Below, piece after piece: positions 34,641-42,545 of a stretch of 64,000 bases of DNA. Position numbers and translations under genes: made by a program. The DNA is from UBA4093 sp036676455 (GTDB lineage: Bacteria > Cyanobacteriota > Sericytochromatia > S15B-MN24 > UBA4093), in contig JAKFCW010000082.1 in the NCBI GenBank assembly GCA_036676455.1, positions 1 through 64,000 on the forward strand, in the 5' to 3' direction. Under the pieces are notes generated by a model. The model was not told the origin of the DNA. It made no database searches and saw only the letters and a list, made by a program, of their open reading frames with translations. Positions within the stretch are counted from its first letter, which is position 1; every line of letters begins with the position of its first letter.

Positions 34641-36911
34641 ATGCTGATACAAGCCAACTTGCCTCGTAACCCGTATGCGACCCTGGCCCTGATGACGCGG
34701 CAAGGGGCCGTGGAACAAGCAGAAACCTCCCAAGGCATGCCTCAGGCGCGCGCTCCCCTGGCGCGCCGCCTCAATCCGCCCCTCGCGCACTCCACTCCGG
34801 TCCTGCGCAGCCAGCTCATGGCCCGCGCCGAGCGCTACGAGGGTCTGGGCGAGCGCATCACCGCGCTGCGAACCGCCCTCAAGCAATTCAGCACCCCGGC
34901 CTCGCTGGGAAGCCCGGCGCTCGGCCTCGGCGCCCTGTCCCTCGCCTTGACGCCGGGCGCTACGGGATCTTCGTTGGGCTCCCCCACGGCACCGACCTCA
35001 GGCTCCAGCCCAGGCGCCGGCGGCACGGCGCCGACCTCGCCCGGCACGTCGACCACCACGACGACGCGCACGGTCTTGCACTCCGCGACCATGCTCTCCG
35101 AGCAGGCGATCGCCCTCACGCCCGGAACCCCCGGCGAAGCCGGCCAGCCCGCCACCCATGCCACCCTGGTCACCGGCGCCGTCGCCCTGAGCCCCGATGC
35201 CGTCTCGACCGCCGAACTTCGCGGCGCCAAGGTCCAGATTGACAACGACAAGGACAAGGACGGCATCACCCGCTTCGGCAGCATGGAGATCAACGGAACG
35301 AGCATCACGTTCGATGCCTTCAAGGGGTCCTCGGTCGAGGATGCCGCCAAGTTCCTGGCCGCGCGGATCAACGAGTTCCAGGATCAAACGGGCGTCGTGG
35401 CCTCGGTCGATGACGCTGACCGGCAGCGCCTCGTGCTCAGGGCCACGGTCGCGGGCAGCGGCGGTCGCATCATGATCGACGACGTGAAGAAGGCCAGCAC
35501 CGACAAGGGATCGATCGGCTTCCAGAAGAACGACTTCGACCGCGGCAGCGAGAGCGCGACCGACCTCGGCGAGGTCACGATCAACGGCGTCCGCACGAGC
35601 TTCGGCACCAAGACGTACGCCAGCCTCCAGGACGCGCTGGAGTTCATGAAGACGCGCCTGAACGAGGACCATGCCGGCAAGCTGGAAGCCTCGATCCAGG
35701 GCGAGCGGCTGGTGCTGACCACGCTCGCTAGCGGCCTCGACTCGGCCATCCGCGTCGACGCCGTCACGCGCGGCACCGACCGCAAGAGCTCCAACGACGG
35801 CAGCAACGGCTTTACTGCCGGCACCCTGGCCCGCGGCAGCGACGCGCAGCCCGGCACGCCTGGCAATCCCGGCATCACCGACTTCGGCCGGATCACCATC
35901 AACGGCATCGAGACCGTGTTCGGCACGATCGACAACGGCGACCACGATGCCGGCTCGGCGGCCCGCTTCCTCGCCGAGCGGATCAACGAAACCAACCAGA
36001 CGGTTCGCGCCACGGTCGAAGACGGGCGGCTCAAGCTGACCTCGACGGGACAAGGCCCGGACGCGACCATCCGGATCGACGCCCTGAGCGCCGATTCCGA
36101 CGGCGACCGCGACAACGACCGCGAGGTCGGGTTCGTGGCGGGAGCGCAGGCCTCCGGGCGCGAGACCACGGAAACCATCACCACGACCACGGGCTCGACC
36201 GGTTCCTTTTCGACGGGCTCCGCCTCGTCGACGGCTGCGGCAAGCAGCGCTAGACCGACCGGCAGCGCATCCGGCGAGGGAACGAGCGGGCTGACGACCG
36301 AAGAGAGCGCTCACCTTTCCGGCCAGGCCAGGGAGTGGACGCGATTGACGAACGCTTACCTCTCCGCCCTGGACGAGCGCTCGCAGGAGCAAGCTAACGG
36401 GGGGATGCGGGCCTTCGGTCGCACCATCGCGAGCATGTTGCAGCAAGACAAGGAGCTTGCCGCCGTGGGGGTCAAGGTTGACAAAGGACGCCTCACCCTC
36501 GACGAAGCGGCCTTCACCAGGGCCCTCGAGTCGGATCCGCAAGCGGCGATGGAAGCCCTGGGGCAGTTCCGCGATACGCTCGATCCCTTGCTCGCCTCGC
36601 AGGCCCATGCCATGGACTTCATGCGAGGCGTGGCAGAAGCCACGCGCGATCGGGCTCCCGAGATCAGCCAGGCCAAGACCATGATCTACAAGCTGGAGCA
36701 GCGCAGCAAGGATGTCTCCGAGTGGCTGTCGTCCCTTGAGAAGCTGGTCCCGGAGCTCTCCGAGCAGTCGGATCGGCTCCGCAAGTTGGGAGCGGCCGAC
36801 GAGGATGCCGAGGCAGACGACAAGGACGTGAGCAAGGACGAAACCGAGAAGGAGACGTCCCCGGCCGTCACGGGCTGGGAGCTCTGGAAGCAAGAAGAGG
36901 ACCGTCCGTAA
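34641..36911 (+). CDS. FliD-like protein with three hook-IN repeats
   Basis: 756 residues from ATG 34641 (AGGAGG six bases upstream). No signal peptide. After a Thr/Ser/Gly-rich region come three ~120-residue repeats (starting near 213, 313 and 415), each with an INGxxxxF strand and AxFLxxRIN-like helix, matching the flagellin hook-IN motif. Each is followed by an LVL/LKLTS strand and an (A/D)xxIRIDxV segment. The C-terminal third has FliD_C-like VKVDKGRLTLDEAAFTRAL and a long coiled coil. No flagellar gene is nearby, so it may be an adhesin or cap of another system. Confidence 0.65.
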   Translation: MLIQANLPRNPYATLALMTRQGAVEQAETSQGMPQARAPLARRLNPPLAHSTPVLRSQLMARAERYEGLGERITALRTALKQFSTPASLGSPALGLGALSLALTPGATGSSLGSPTAPTSGSSPGAGGTAPTSPGTSTTTTTRTVLHSATMLSEQAIALTPGTPGEAGQPATHATLVTGAVALSPDAVSTAELRGAKVQIDNDKDKDGITRFGSMEINGTSITFDAFKGSSVEDAAKFLAARINEFQDQTGVVASVDDADRQRLVLRATVAGSGGRIMIDDVKKASTDKGSIGFQKNDFDRGSESATDLGEVTINGVRTSFGTKTYASLQDALEFMKTRLNEDHAGKLEASIQGERLVLTTLASGLDSAIRVDAVTRGTDRKSSNDGSNGFTAGTLARGSDAQPGTPGNPGITDFGRITINGIETVFGTIDNGDHDAGSAARFLAERINETNQTVRATVEDGRLKLTSTGQGPDATIRIDALSADSDGDRDNDREVGFVAGAQASGRETTETITTTTGSTGSFSTGSASSTAAASSARPTGSASGEGTSGLTTEESAHLSGQAREWTRLTNAYLSALDERSQEQANGGMRAFGRTIASMLQQDKELAAVGVKVDKGRLTLDEAAFTRALESDPQAAMEALGQFRDTLDPLLASQAHAMDFMRGVAEATRDRAPEISQAKTMIYKLEQRSKDVSEWLSSLEKLVPELSEQSDRLRKLGAADEDAEADDKDVSKDETEKETSPAVTGWELWKQEEDRP

Positions 36912-36930
36912 GGGCGGTCCTCTCTCTTAT
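36895..36930 (+). terminator. Terminator overlapping the FliD-like stop codon
   Basis: AGAGGACCGTCC-GTAA-GGGCGGTCCTCT with one G-T pair, then CTCTTATT. The hairpin includes the last codons. Confidence 0.65.
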
Positions 36931-36944
36931 TGCTGGGTCCTGGC

Positions 36945-37325
36945 TTAGCAGCAGCCGCCGGAGCCGCACCCACAGCCGCCGTGGGACTTGGCCGGAGCCT
37001 CTTCCTTGGGACGGGACGAACCGCAGCCGCAGCCCGACGCCGCGTTGGGGTTGGAGATCGTGAAGCCACCGCCCATCGGCTCATTCTTGAAGCCAATCTC
37101 GGCCCCCTCGAGGTGCTGGGCGCTGAAGGGATCGATGACGATGCGCAGGCCGTCGACCTGGTATTCCTGGTCGTTCGCCTTGGCCTCGTCGAGGCCCATG
37201 CCGTAGTTGAAGCCGGAGCAACCACCACCGGGCTTCACGAAGACCCGCAGGGCGAGGTCGGTGCGCGACTGGGCCGCGAGGGCCTCTTGAAGCTTTTCCT
37301 TCGCTTCGGGGGAAACAATGACCAT
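36945..37325 (-). CDS. A-type Fe-S carrier (HesB/IscA/ErpA) with Cys tail
   Basis: 126 residues. Normal A-type core of about 105 residues with the three cluster cysteines in KPGGGCSGFNYG and SGCGCG, used to carry or hand over Fe-S clusters. The extra tail (about 108-126) is unusual: a Pro/Lys/Glu spacer then HGGCGCGSGGCC, adding five cysteines. The tail could bind a second metal or cluster. Monocistronic behind a TATAAT promoter. Confidence 0.9.
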   Translation of the reverse strand: MVIVSPEAKEKLQEALAAQSRTDLALRVFVKPGGGCSGFNYGMGLDEAKANDQEYQVDGLRIVIDPFSAQHLEGAEIGFKNEPMGGGFTISNPNAASGCGCGSSRPKEEAPAKSHGGCGCGSGGCC

Positions 37326-37366
37326 GAACGGGACCTCCAGGGGATCGCATTGGATAACCTGGTTTC

Positions 37367-37396
37367 ATTATACCCGCTCTGCCGTCCCCGCCTCAA
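37367..37396 (-). promoter_or_regulatory. sigma70-like promoter of the A-type carrier
   Basis: On the minus strand TTGAGG, an 18-bp spacer and consensus TATAAT, 40 bp before the ATG. Confidence 0.65.
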
Positions 37397-37492
37397 GCAC
37401 TTTCAAGGCGCAGGCAAGGATCGGCCCCGGGGGACAGATAACGTCATGGTTGCATGTTCCATGCCGTCGAAGGCCGTGTCACGGAGGTAGAG

Positions 37493-38698
37493 ATGTTCGA
37501 TAGCCTAGCGCCCCGCAAGCCGCTCGCCCTTGCCCTGGGAGTCTCGCTGCTCCTGGTGAGTGGGTGTCAGAGCCTCTCGGGGAGCGGCTCACACCTCGCC
37601 AAGACCGAAGCCTCGGCGGCATCCTCGGCCGAAGCGACCGCGCTGCCTGCCAACGCCGAGATCCGTCCCTACCTCCAGAACGTCACGACCGACGGGATCA
37701 CCATCCTCTGGCGCAGCGCCAAGAAGGGCGTCGGCGAGGTCACGGTGACGGGGCCCGACGGCCAAACCCAGCGCCTCACGGAGCCCGCGGCCGTTCAGGA
37801 CCACCGGATCCGCCTCACGGGCCTCCATGCAGGCAAGACCTACCGCTACTCCGTCACCCAGGAGGGCCGCAGCATCTGGACCAGCGAGTTCGTCACGGCG
37901 CGGCCGCGCGGCCAGAACGGCTTCACCTTCGGCGTCATGGGCGACATGGGCAAGGGCACGCCCGAGCAGTTCGCGATCGCCAAGCAACTGGCCAAGTACG
38001 ATCCCGAGTTCACCCTCTTGACCGGCGACATCGTCTACTTCCGCGGGGCCGAGGGCGACTACCTGCCCAAGTACTTCCAGCCCTACCAGGACCTGATCGA
38101 CGACCAGGTCTTCTTCCCGACCTTGGGCAACCACGACATCCTGACCTGGCTCGGCAAGCCCTACTTCCGCTTCTTCGAGCTTCCCACCGGCAACGTCGAG
38201 GCCGCGTCGCGCTACTACCAGTTCTCGTACGGCGACGTGGACTTCTTCGGGCTGGACTCGAACCAGGCGTTCACCAAGATCCTGCCCCAGTACCGCTGGG
38301 TGAAGGCCGCCCTCGAGGGCTCCACGGCGAAGTGGAAGATCGTCTTCTTCCATCACCCGCCCTTCTCGGCGGGCCAGCACGGGGACGACAAGGGGGTCCA
38401 GGAGCACCTCGTCCCGCTCTTCGAGCAATACGGGGTGGACGTGGTCTTCGCCGGACACGAGCACAACTACGAGCGCATCAAGCCCATGCGGATCGACGGG
38501 AACGCCGGTCGCCCCATCACCTACATCGTGACGGGCGGCGGCGGCACGGATCTTCGCCCGGTCGGCAAGAACGCGCGGACCGCGTACTCCGAGAGCATCC
38601 ACCACTTCATGGGCGTCAAGGTGGAGGACCGGCAGATCTCCATCCAGGCCATCGACCAGGGCGGCCGGGTCTTCGACGCGACCGTCGTCACGAAGTAA
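37493..38698 (+). CDS. Lipoprotein purple-acid-phosphatase-like metallophosphoesterase
   Basis: 401 residues from ATG 37493 (GGAGGTAGAG upstream). Lipobox VSGC near residue 24. A fibronectin-like N-terminal domain (about 60-140, PYLQNVTTDGITILWRS) is the purple acid phosphatase N-domain type. The catalytic domain has FGVMGDMGKG, LLTGDIVYFRG, LGNHDI, FFHHPPF and FAGHEHNYER, a complete dinuclear metal set. It probably hydrolyses phosphate esters outside the inner membrane. Confidence 0.92.
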   Translation: MFDSLAPRKPLALALGVSLLLVSGCQSLSGSGSHLAKTEASAASSAEATALPANAEIRPYLQNVTTDGITILWRSAKKGVGEVTVTGPDGQTQRLTEPAAVQDHRIRLTGLHAGKTYRYSVTQEGRSIWTSEFVTARPRGQNGFTFGVMGDMGKGTPEQFAIAKQLAKYDPEFTLLTGDIVYFRGAEGDYLPKYFQPYQDLIDDQVFFPTLGNHDILTWLGKPYFRFFELPTGNVEAASRYYQFSYGDVDFFGLDSNQAFTKILPQYRWVKAALEGSTAKWKIVFFHHPPFSAGQHGDDKGVQEHLVPLFEQYGVDVVFAGHEHNYERIKPMRIDGNAGRPITYIVTGGGGTDLRPVGKNARTAYSESIHHFMGVKVEDRQISIQAIDQGGRVFDATVVTK

Positions 38699-38705
38699 GC
38701 CGGAA

Positions 38706-38755
38706 CCCAAGCAAAGCCCCCCGCGCCGATGCCGGCGCGGGGGGCTTTGCTTGGG
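38706..38755. terminator. Perfect 23-bp-stem bidirectional terminator
   Basis: CCCAAGCAAAGCCCCCCGCG begins the left arm (38706-38728). The loop is ATGC and the right arm (38733-38755) is fully complementary. It lies between convergent genes; the AAGC/GCTT bases serve as tails for each side. Confidence 0.8.
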
Positions 38756-38756
38756 G

Positions 38757-39716
38757 CTAAACGCTGGGAAGGCGCTTCACGGCGGCCGCGTACTCGTCGA
38801 GCATGGCGCGGAGCACGTCGCCGGCGGGCCGGATGTCGCGGATGAGGCCGCTGACCTGCCCGACCTCGATCTCGCCCTCGTCGAGGTTCCCCTCGTGGAT
38901 GGCGAGGCGCGCGCGCCCGGAGCCCAGCAGCTCGGAGAGCTCCTCCTTGGTGGCGCCGCGGGCCTCGGCCTCCATGACCTGCTTAGCGAACGCGTTCACC
39001 AGCAGCCGGACCGGGATGACCTTCTTCATGACGAGGCGGGTCTGGCCCTCATCGGCGCTCACGATGGCCTCCTTGAAGGCCTGGTGCGCCGACGACTCGG
39101 TCGTGGCGGCGAAGCGCGTGCCCACCTGGACCCCGTCGGCGCCCAGCGCGAAGGCGGCGGCCATGGCGCGGCCGTCGCCGATGCCTCCCGCGGCGATCAC
39201 GGGGATGGTGACGGCATCCACGACCTGGGGCACCAGGACCATGGTGGTGGTCTCGTCGGGGCTGTTATGGCCTCCGGCCTCGAAGCCCTCGGCCACCACC
39301 GCGTCGCAGCCAGCCGCCTGGGACTTCACGGCGTGCTTGGCCGATGCCACCACCTGGACGACCGTGCAGCCGCGCTCCTTGAGCATGGCGGTGTACTTGG
39401 TCGGGCTGCCGCCGGACATGAAGAAGATGCGCACGCCCTCTTCGAGGGCGATCGCCACCCACTCGTCCGTGTACTTGTAAAAGAGCGGCATGTTCACGCC
39501 GAAGGGCTTGTTGGTGAGGCTCTTGGCCTTGCGAAGCTGCTCGCGGAAGGTGTCGGGGCGCATCGAGCCGGCCCCCACCAGGCCCAGGCCGCCGGCGTTG
39601 GAGACCGCCGCGGCGAGCTTGCCGCCCGAGACCCAGATCATGCCGGCCTGGATGATGGGATAGCGGATGCCGAAGAGGTCGGTGAGGCGGGTGCGAAGAG
39701 TCGATTGGTCGGTCAT
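38757..39716 (-). CDS. FabK/nitronate monooxygenase-type FMN enzyme
   Basis: 319 residues from ATG 39716 (AGGAAGCG upstream). TIM-barrel flavoprotein with YPIIQAGMIWVSGG at the N-terminus, GFEAGGHNS (catalytic His region) and VIAAGGIGDGRAMAAAFALG at the FMN phosphate site. The family covers enoyl-ACP reductase II (FabK) and nitronate monooxygenase (2-nitropropane dioxygenase). The sequence does not decide; no fab genes adjoin. It lies downstream of a probable RNA gene and terminator. Confidence 0.88.
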   Translation of the reverse strand: MTDQSTLRTRLTDLFGIRYPIIQAGMIWVSGGKLAAAVSNAGGLGLVGAGSMRPDTFREQLRKAKSLTNKPFGVNMPLFYKYTDEWVAIALEEGVRIFFMSGGSPTKYTAMLKERGCTVVQVVASAKHAVKSQAAGCDAVVAEGFEAGGHNSPDETTTMVLVPQVVDAVTIPVIAAGGIGDGRAMAAAFALGADGVQVGTRFAATTESSAHQAFKEAIVSADEGQTRLVMKKVIPVRLLVNAFAKQVMEAEARGATKEELSELLGSGRARLAIHEGNLDEGEIEVGQVSGLIRDIRPAGDVLRAMLDEYAAAVKRLPSV

Positions 39717-39796
39717 GAGCGCTTCCTGCAAGTCGAGGCGAAACGCTCCCATGGTAGCACAGCGCAAACCGCCCCCGCCGCGGGCCGGCCACGGCC

Positions 39797-39829
39797 AAAA
39801 AAATACCGGTGATCCAGAAGATCACCGGT
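39797..39829 (-). terminator. Intrinsic terminator of the candidate RNA
   Basis: Minus strand ACCGGTGATC-TTCTG-GATCACCGGT, then ATTTTTTT. A strong canonical terminator with 10-bp stem. Confidence 0.85.
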
Positions 39830-39995
39830 GGGCTTGAGAGCGTGCAAAAGTGGTGTGGCGAAGAGGCGGCGATCGGAAAAGAAGGCTCTCAAGAGCTGAA
39901 GGGAGGCGGCGACGTGACGAGGATTCCCTTCGAGCGCATCATCAGGGCGCGAATCCGCCCTGTGACAGGGTTTGCAGGCTTGCTTGCCTGCTCTA
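39797..39995 (-). ncRNA. Candidate structured RNA or fabK leader, about 200 nt
   Basis: Between the ferredoxin gene and the FabK-like gene, the minus strand has a -10 TATAGT (40002-40007). Then come about 200 nt with several self-complementary segments (GCAGGC/GCCTGC, CCCTG/CAGGG, GAAGGG/CCCTTC, GCTCT/AGAGC) and a strong terminator. No reading frame fits. Size and layout suit a stand-alone regulatory RNA (6S-like size) or an attenuated leader of the gene 80 bp downstream. I do not match it to a known family. Confidence 0.45.
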
Positions 39996-40001
39996 GAACC
40001 C

Positions 40002-40045
40002 ACTATACCGCGAAACCCTCCGCATGAGGTTAAGATCTGGTTAAG
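40002..40045 (-). promoter_or_regulatory. Pho-box-like tandem repeat and -10 element
   Basis: Minus strand CTTAACCA-GAT-CTTAACCT (40045-40027): two octamers in 11-bp phase, as in a cyanobacterial-type PHO box. A gap of 19 bp leads to TATAGT at 40007-40002. The -35 region is poor, as expected for an activator-dependent promoter. The box overlaps the ferredoxin stop codon. Confidence 0.5.
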
Positions 40046-40412
40046 AATTGGGCGATTCTTCGGGGGCAGTAGGGCGCGGCTTGGGGAAGGCCTCTTCGGC
40101 CTCGCTCGGCATCTTCAGGCGCTCCACGATCGCGCCCTCGACCGTGGCGTCGAGGATGGCGTCGACATCGTCCAGGGTGACGCCGGAGTACCAGGTCCCC
40201 TCGGGGTAGATCACGACGTTGGGGCCCCACTGGCAAGGCTTCAGGCAGTTCGAGGAGTTGGCCATCACCGTGCCGTGCAAGTTCCGGGCGTGAATCCGGG
40301 ACTTGAAGGCGGTGAAGATGTCCCCCGCCCCCTTCTCGCCGCAGGATCCCTTGGGGTTGCCGGGGGGGCGCGTGTTGGTGCAAATGAAGAGGTGGTGCTT
40401 GGGAGTGGCCAT
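40041..40412 (-). CDS. Thioredoxin-like [2Fe-2S] ferredoxin
   Basis: 123 residues. Fold and ligand pattern of thioredoxin-like 2Fe-2S ferredoxins: HLFICTNTRP (Cys 1), GSCGEKG (Cys 2), then NCLKPCQWGPNVVIYPEGTW (Cys 3 and 4), followed by a variable C-terminal tail. These act as small electron carriers, often related to NuoE. Twelve bases downstream of the HEAT-repeat gene in the same direction. Confidence 0.92.
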   Translation of the reverse strand: MATPKHHLFICTNTRPPGNPKGSCGEKGAGDIFTAFKSRIHARNLHGTVMANSSNCLKPCQWGPNVVIYPEGTWYSGVTLDDVDAILDATVEGAIVERLKMPSEAEEAFPKPRPTAPEESPNS

Positions 40413-40424
40413 GGCGTTCCCTTT

Positions 40425-41852
40425 CTAGGAGGTGGTCAGGCGGAAGCGGTCGCCCTCGGCCATGTTGGCGGCGAAGTCGAGCAGGTCCGCGGCCAGCGGG
40501 TTGAGGTGCTCCGGGCGCACCGGATAAAGCGTGCGCCGGTCCTTGAGGATCAGCTGCGCATGCTCGTTGATCAGGACCCCGCGCAGGGCGTCCCCGTAGA
40601 TCATGATCATCAGGCTCTCCAGCTCGTCGATGGCGCGCAGGCCCTCCTCGCCCATGGTGCTGGTCATCAGGCGATCCAGTGATAGTGCGGCCTCATGATA
40701 GGTGGCCAGCCGGTGCAAGGTGTAGCCCAGGTGGCGTTCGAGGAAGGCCCGGCGCTCGGCGGCACGCTCGCCCCAGAGCATGACCAGCGCCGCGTCGACC
40801 ATGAAGGAGCCGCCGACTTTCCCGAGCAAATGAGAGGCCGCCTTGCGAACGGCCCGTTCCGGGTCGCGCATCGCCTCGCTCAAGGGCGCGATCATCTCCC
40901 GGCCGAAGACCGGAGCCAGGGTCTCCAGCGCCGCGATCACCCCCGAGCGGAAGCGCGCCGAACGCAGGTGGCGGCAGAGCGGCACGATGGAATCCGGGTC
41001 ATGGAGCTTGACGAAGCTGTGGATCACCAGCTCATGCGACGGGTAATCTGGAACGTCCATCAGCTGGGCCAGCAGCGGAACCAGACCCGGCTGCTGGTTG
41101 CGCACGAGCAGCTGGACCGCCTCGGAGATCGCCTGGGTGTGGCGCATGTCCGGCAGGACCTTGGCGATCGCCTGGCAAGCCAGCTCGCGGTCGAGCTGCG
41201 TCATGACCCGGATGAACGCCGGCGCCGCCGCGCCGACCTCGGGAAGCATGGCCCCCAGGCGGTCGATCACCGGGATCCCGAACGGCAGCAGCGCCTCCTG
41301 GGCCTGCCTCACCACGTCCTTGTCCTGGCTGGAGAGCGCCCGGGCGATCGCCTCGATGGTGCCCGGATCCTGGGCCACCTTGAGGCCCTGGATGGCCGCA
41401 ATCTGGACGGCTGGAACCGTATCCGCCATGCGCTTGACGAGAGCTTCAACCGCCTGCGGGGACTGGAACCGCCCCAGGGCCGCGGTCGCGGCCCTGCGAA
41501 CGACCGCGTGCGGATCGGCGGCCAGCACGATCAGGGCGTCCTGGACCGCGGGCTCCGAGTAGCGCCGCATGCCCTCGATGGCGGTGAGGCGGTTGTTGGG
41601 CTCGTGGTCTGCGACCGCCTGCAAGAGGAACTCCAGGGCCATGGCGTCTCCGCGAGCCGCCAGCGTACGGATCACGGAGGCCCGCACCGCCGGGTTGGCA
41701 TCGTTGATGCGGGCCCGGTAGTAGAACCGCGTGCCCTTCAGCCCCCCGCTGATGACGAAGTAGGCCACCTGCAGCCCGCCCAGAACCAGCAGCAGGGCGA
41801 CCAGGAAGCTGAAGCCGGAGGTGGCGAAATTCAATAGGAAGGAAGCGTTCAA
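40425..41852 (-). CDS. Membrane-anchored HEAT-repeat protein
   Basis: 475 residues. The start is a TTG at 41852 with GAGG seven bases upstream; no better start is available. One N-terminal membrane helix (FLVALLLVLGGLQVAYFVIS) precedes about ten HEAT/PBS-lyase-type helical repeats (for example NPAVRASVIRTLAARGDAMA and DPHAVVRRAATAALG). The C-terminal ~110 residues differ and may be an output domain. It is probably a protein-interaction scaffold on the cytoplasmic face. Same strand as the ferredoxin. Confidence 0.8.
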   Translation of the reverse strand: MNASFLLNFATSGFSFLVALLLVLGGLQVAYFVISGGLKGTRFYYRARINDANPAVRASVIRTLAARGDAMALEFLLQAVADHEPNNRLTAIEGMRRYSEPAVQDALIVLAADPHAVVRRAATAALGRFQSPQAVEALVKRMADTVPAVQIAAIQGLKVAQDPGTIEAIARALSSQDKDVVRQAQEALLPFGIPVIDRLGAMLPEVGAAAPAFIRVMTQLDRELACQAIAKVLPDMRHTQAISEAVQLLVRNQQPGLVPLLAQLMDVPDYPSHELVIHSFVKLHDPDSIVPLCRHLRSARFRSGVIAALETLAPVFGREMIAPLSEAMRDPERAVRKAASHLLGKVGGSFMVDAALVMLWGERAAERRAFLERHLGYTLHRLATYHEAALSLDRLMTSTMGEEGLRAIDELESLMIMIYGDALRGVLINEHAQLILKDRRTLYPVRPEHLNPLAADLLDFAANMAEGDRFRLTTS

Positions 41853-41960
41853 CGCGGAAACCTCATATCATGCCACAATCCAGGCATTATGCCGTCTTGG
41901 CGTCCATTGCGCAAGGGCGACCCTGGCCCCATGAGGCGCCGATTCCTGCCGAAACCGTAG

Positions 41961-41966
41961 TATAAT
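41961..41966 (+). promoter_or_regulatory. -10 element of the small hypothetical gene
   Basis: Consensus TATAAT 70 bp before the ATG at 42037. I see no good -35. Confidence 0.4.
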
Positions 41967-42036
41967 GGCGACGAGCGCCCCGTTGGGCCAGCGGGCCCAG
42001 ATGTGCTTCGCATTCGCAAAAAGGAAATCCGAATCC

Positions 42037-42399
42037 ATGGCAAACGCTCTCCAAACCAAAAAGATGCTGGTGGGTCTGCGCTGCGGCTGCAAGGCCGAGC
42101 TGGAGACCAACATCGCTGACGGGCTCGACCTCGTGGCCTACGACACTGCCGCCTGCTCCAAGGGACACTCCAAGCCCACCCTGCCCCTGCCCATCGTCGG
42201 CTTCGGCCCGCTCTGGGGCTGGGACGACAACCGCGCCGACCGTCGCGCCCTGCCTTCGATCAAGGTGGCCACGTTCGAGCCCGAGCATGTCTACAAGCTC
42301 CTCGAAGGTTACTTCTTCGCGAACGAGCCTGGCAAGGGTTATCCCGCCTTCGGCCCCATCTCGGCCATCCGGTGGGCTGAAACGGCCAAGCACCACTAA
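42037..42399 (+). CDS. Small conserved-looking protein of unknown function
   Basis: 120 residues from ATG 42037 with AAAAAGGAAAT upstream. Three cysteines (LRCGCK and AACSKGH) might bind metal. The rest is soluble with a WGWDDNRADRR segment and ends PISAIRWAETAKHH. No signal peptide or membrane helix. The coding quality is good (own promoter, ribosome site and terminator), but I do not recognise the family. Confidence 0.7.
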   Translation: MANALQTKKMLVGLRCGCKAELETNIADGLDLVAYDTAACSKGHSKPTLPLPIVGFGPLWGWDDNRADRRALPSIKVATFEPEHVYKLLEGYFFANEPGKGYPAFGPISAIRWAETAKHH

Positions 42400-42423
42400 A
42401 TCGGCCAGCCATCGCTGAAACAC

Positions 42424-42457
42424 CGAGCCCCCCGTCCCTCGCGGGACGGGGGGCTCG
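42424..42457. terminator. Perfect 15-bp hairpin between convergent genes
   Basis: CGAGCCCCCCGTCCC and its complement around TCGC. It serves the small hypothetical gene and perhaps the convergent regulator gene; no T-run. Confidence 0.6.
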
Positions 42458-42545
42458 CCGCGTGATTAAGGCTCGCCTGATTTCCGACGCGCTAGCTGCG
42501 GCCGCTAGCGACGCGAAGCCGATGCCCCAGCGGAGCCGAGGTCGA

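Noticed and set aside
34998..36893. 631-residue minus-strand frame
   Set aside because: Antisense to the FliD-like gene, with no start signal; the plus-strand frame shows real repeats and domains.
39985..40045. T-box-like ACCGCG segment on the plus strand
   Set aside because: Only a short partial match, on the wrong strand for the nearby promoter, and no aminoacyl-tRNA or amino-acid gene follows.
42483..42520. CGCTAGC/GCTAGCG palindrome near regulator 1
   Set aside because: A short dyad rich in restriction-site-like sequence; it may just extend the adjacent terminator region and shows no link to the repeat families.
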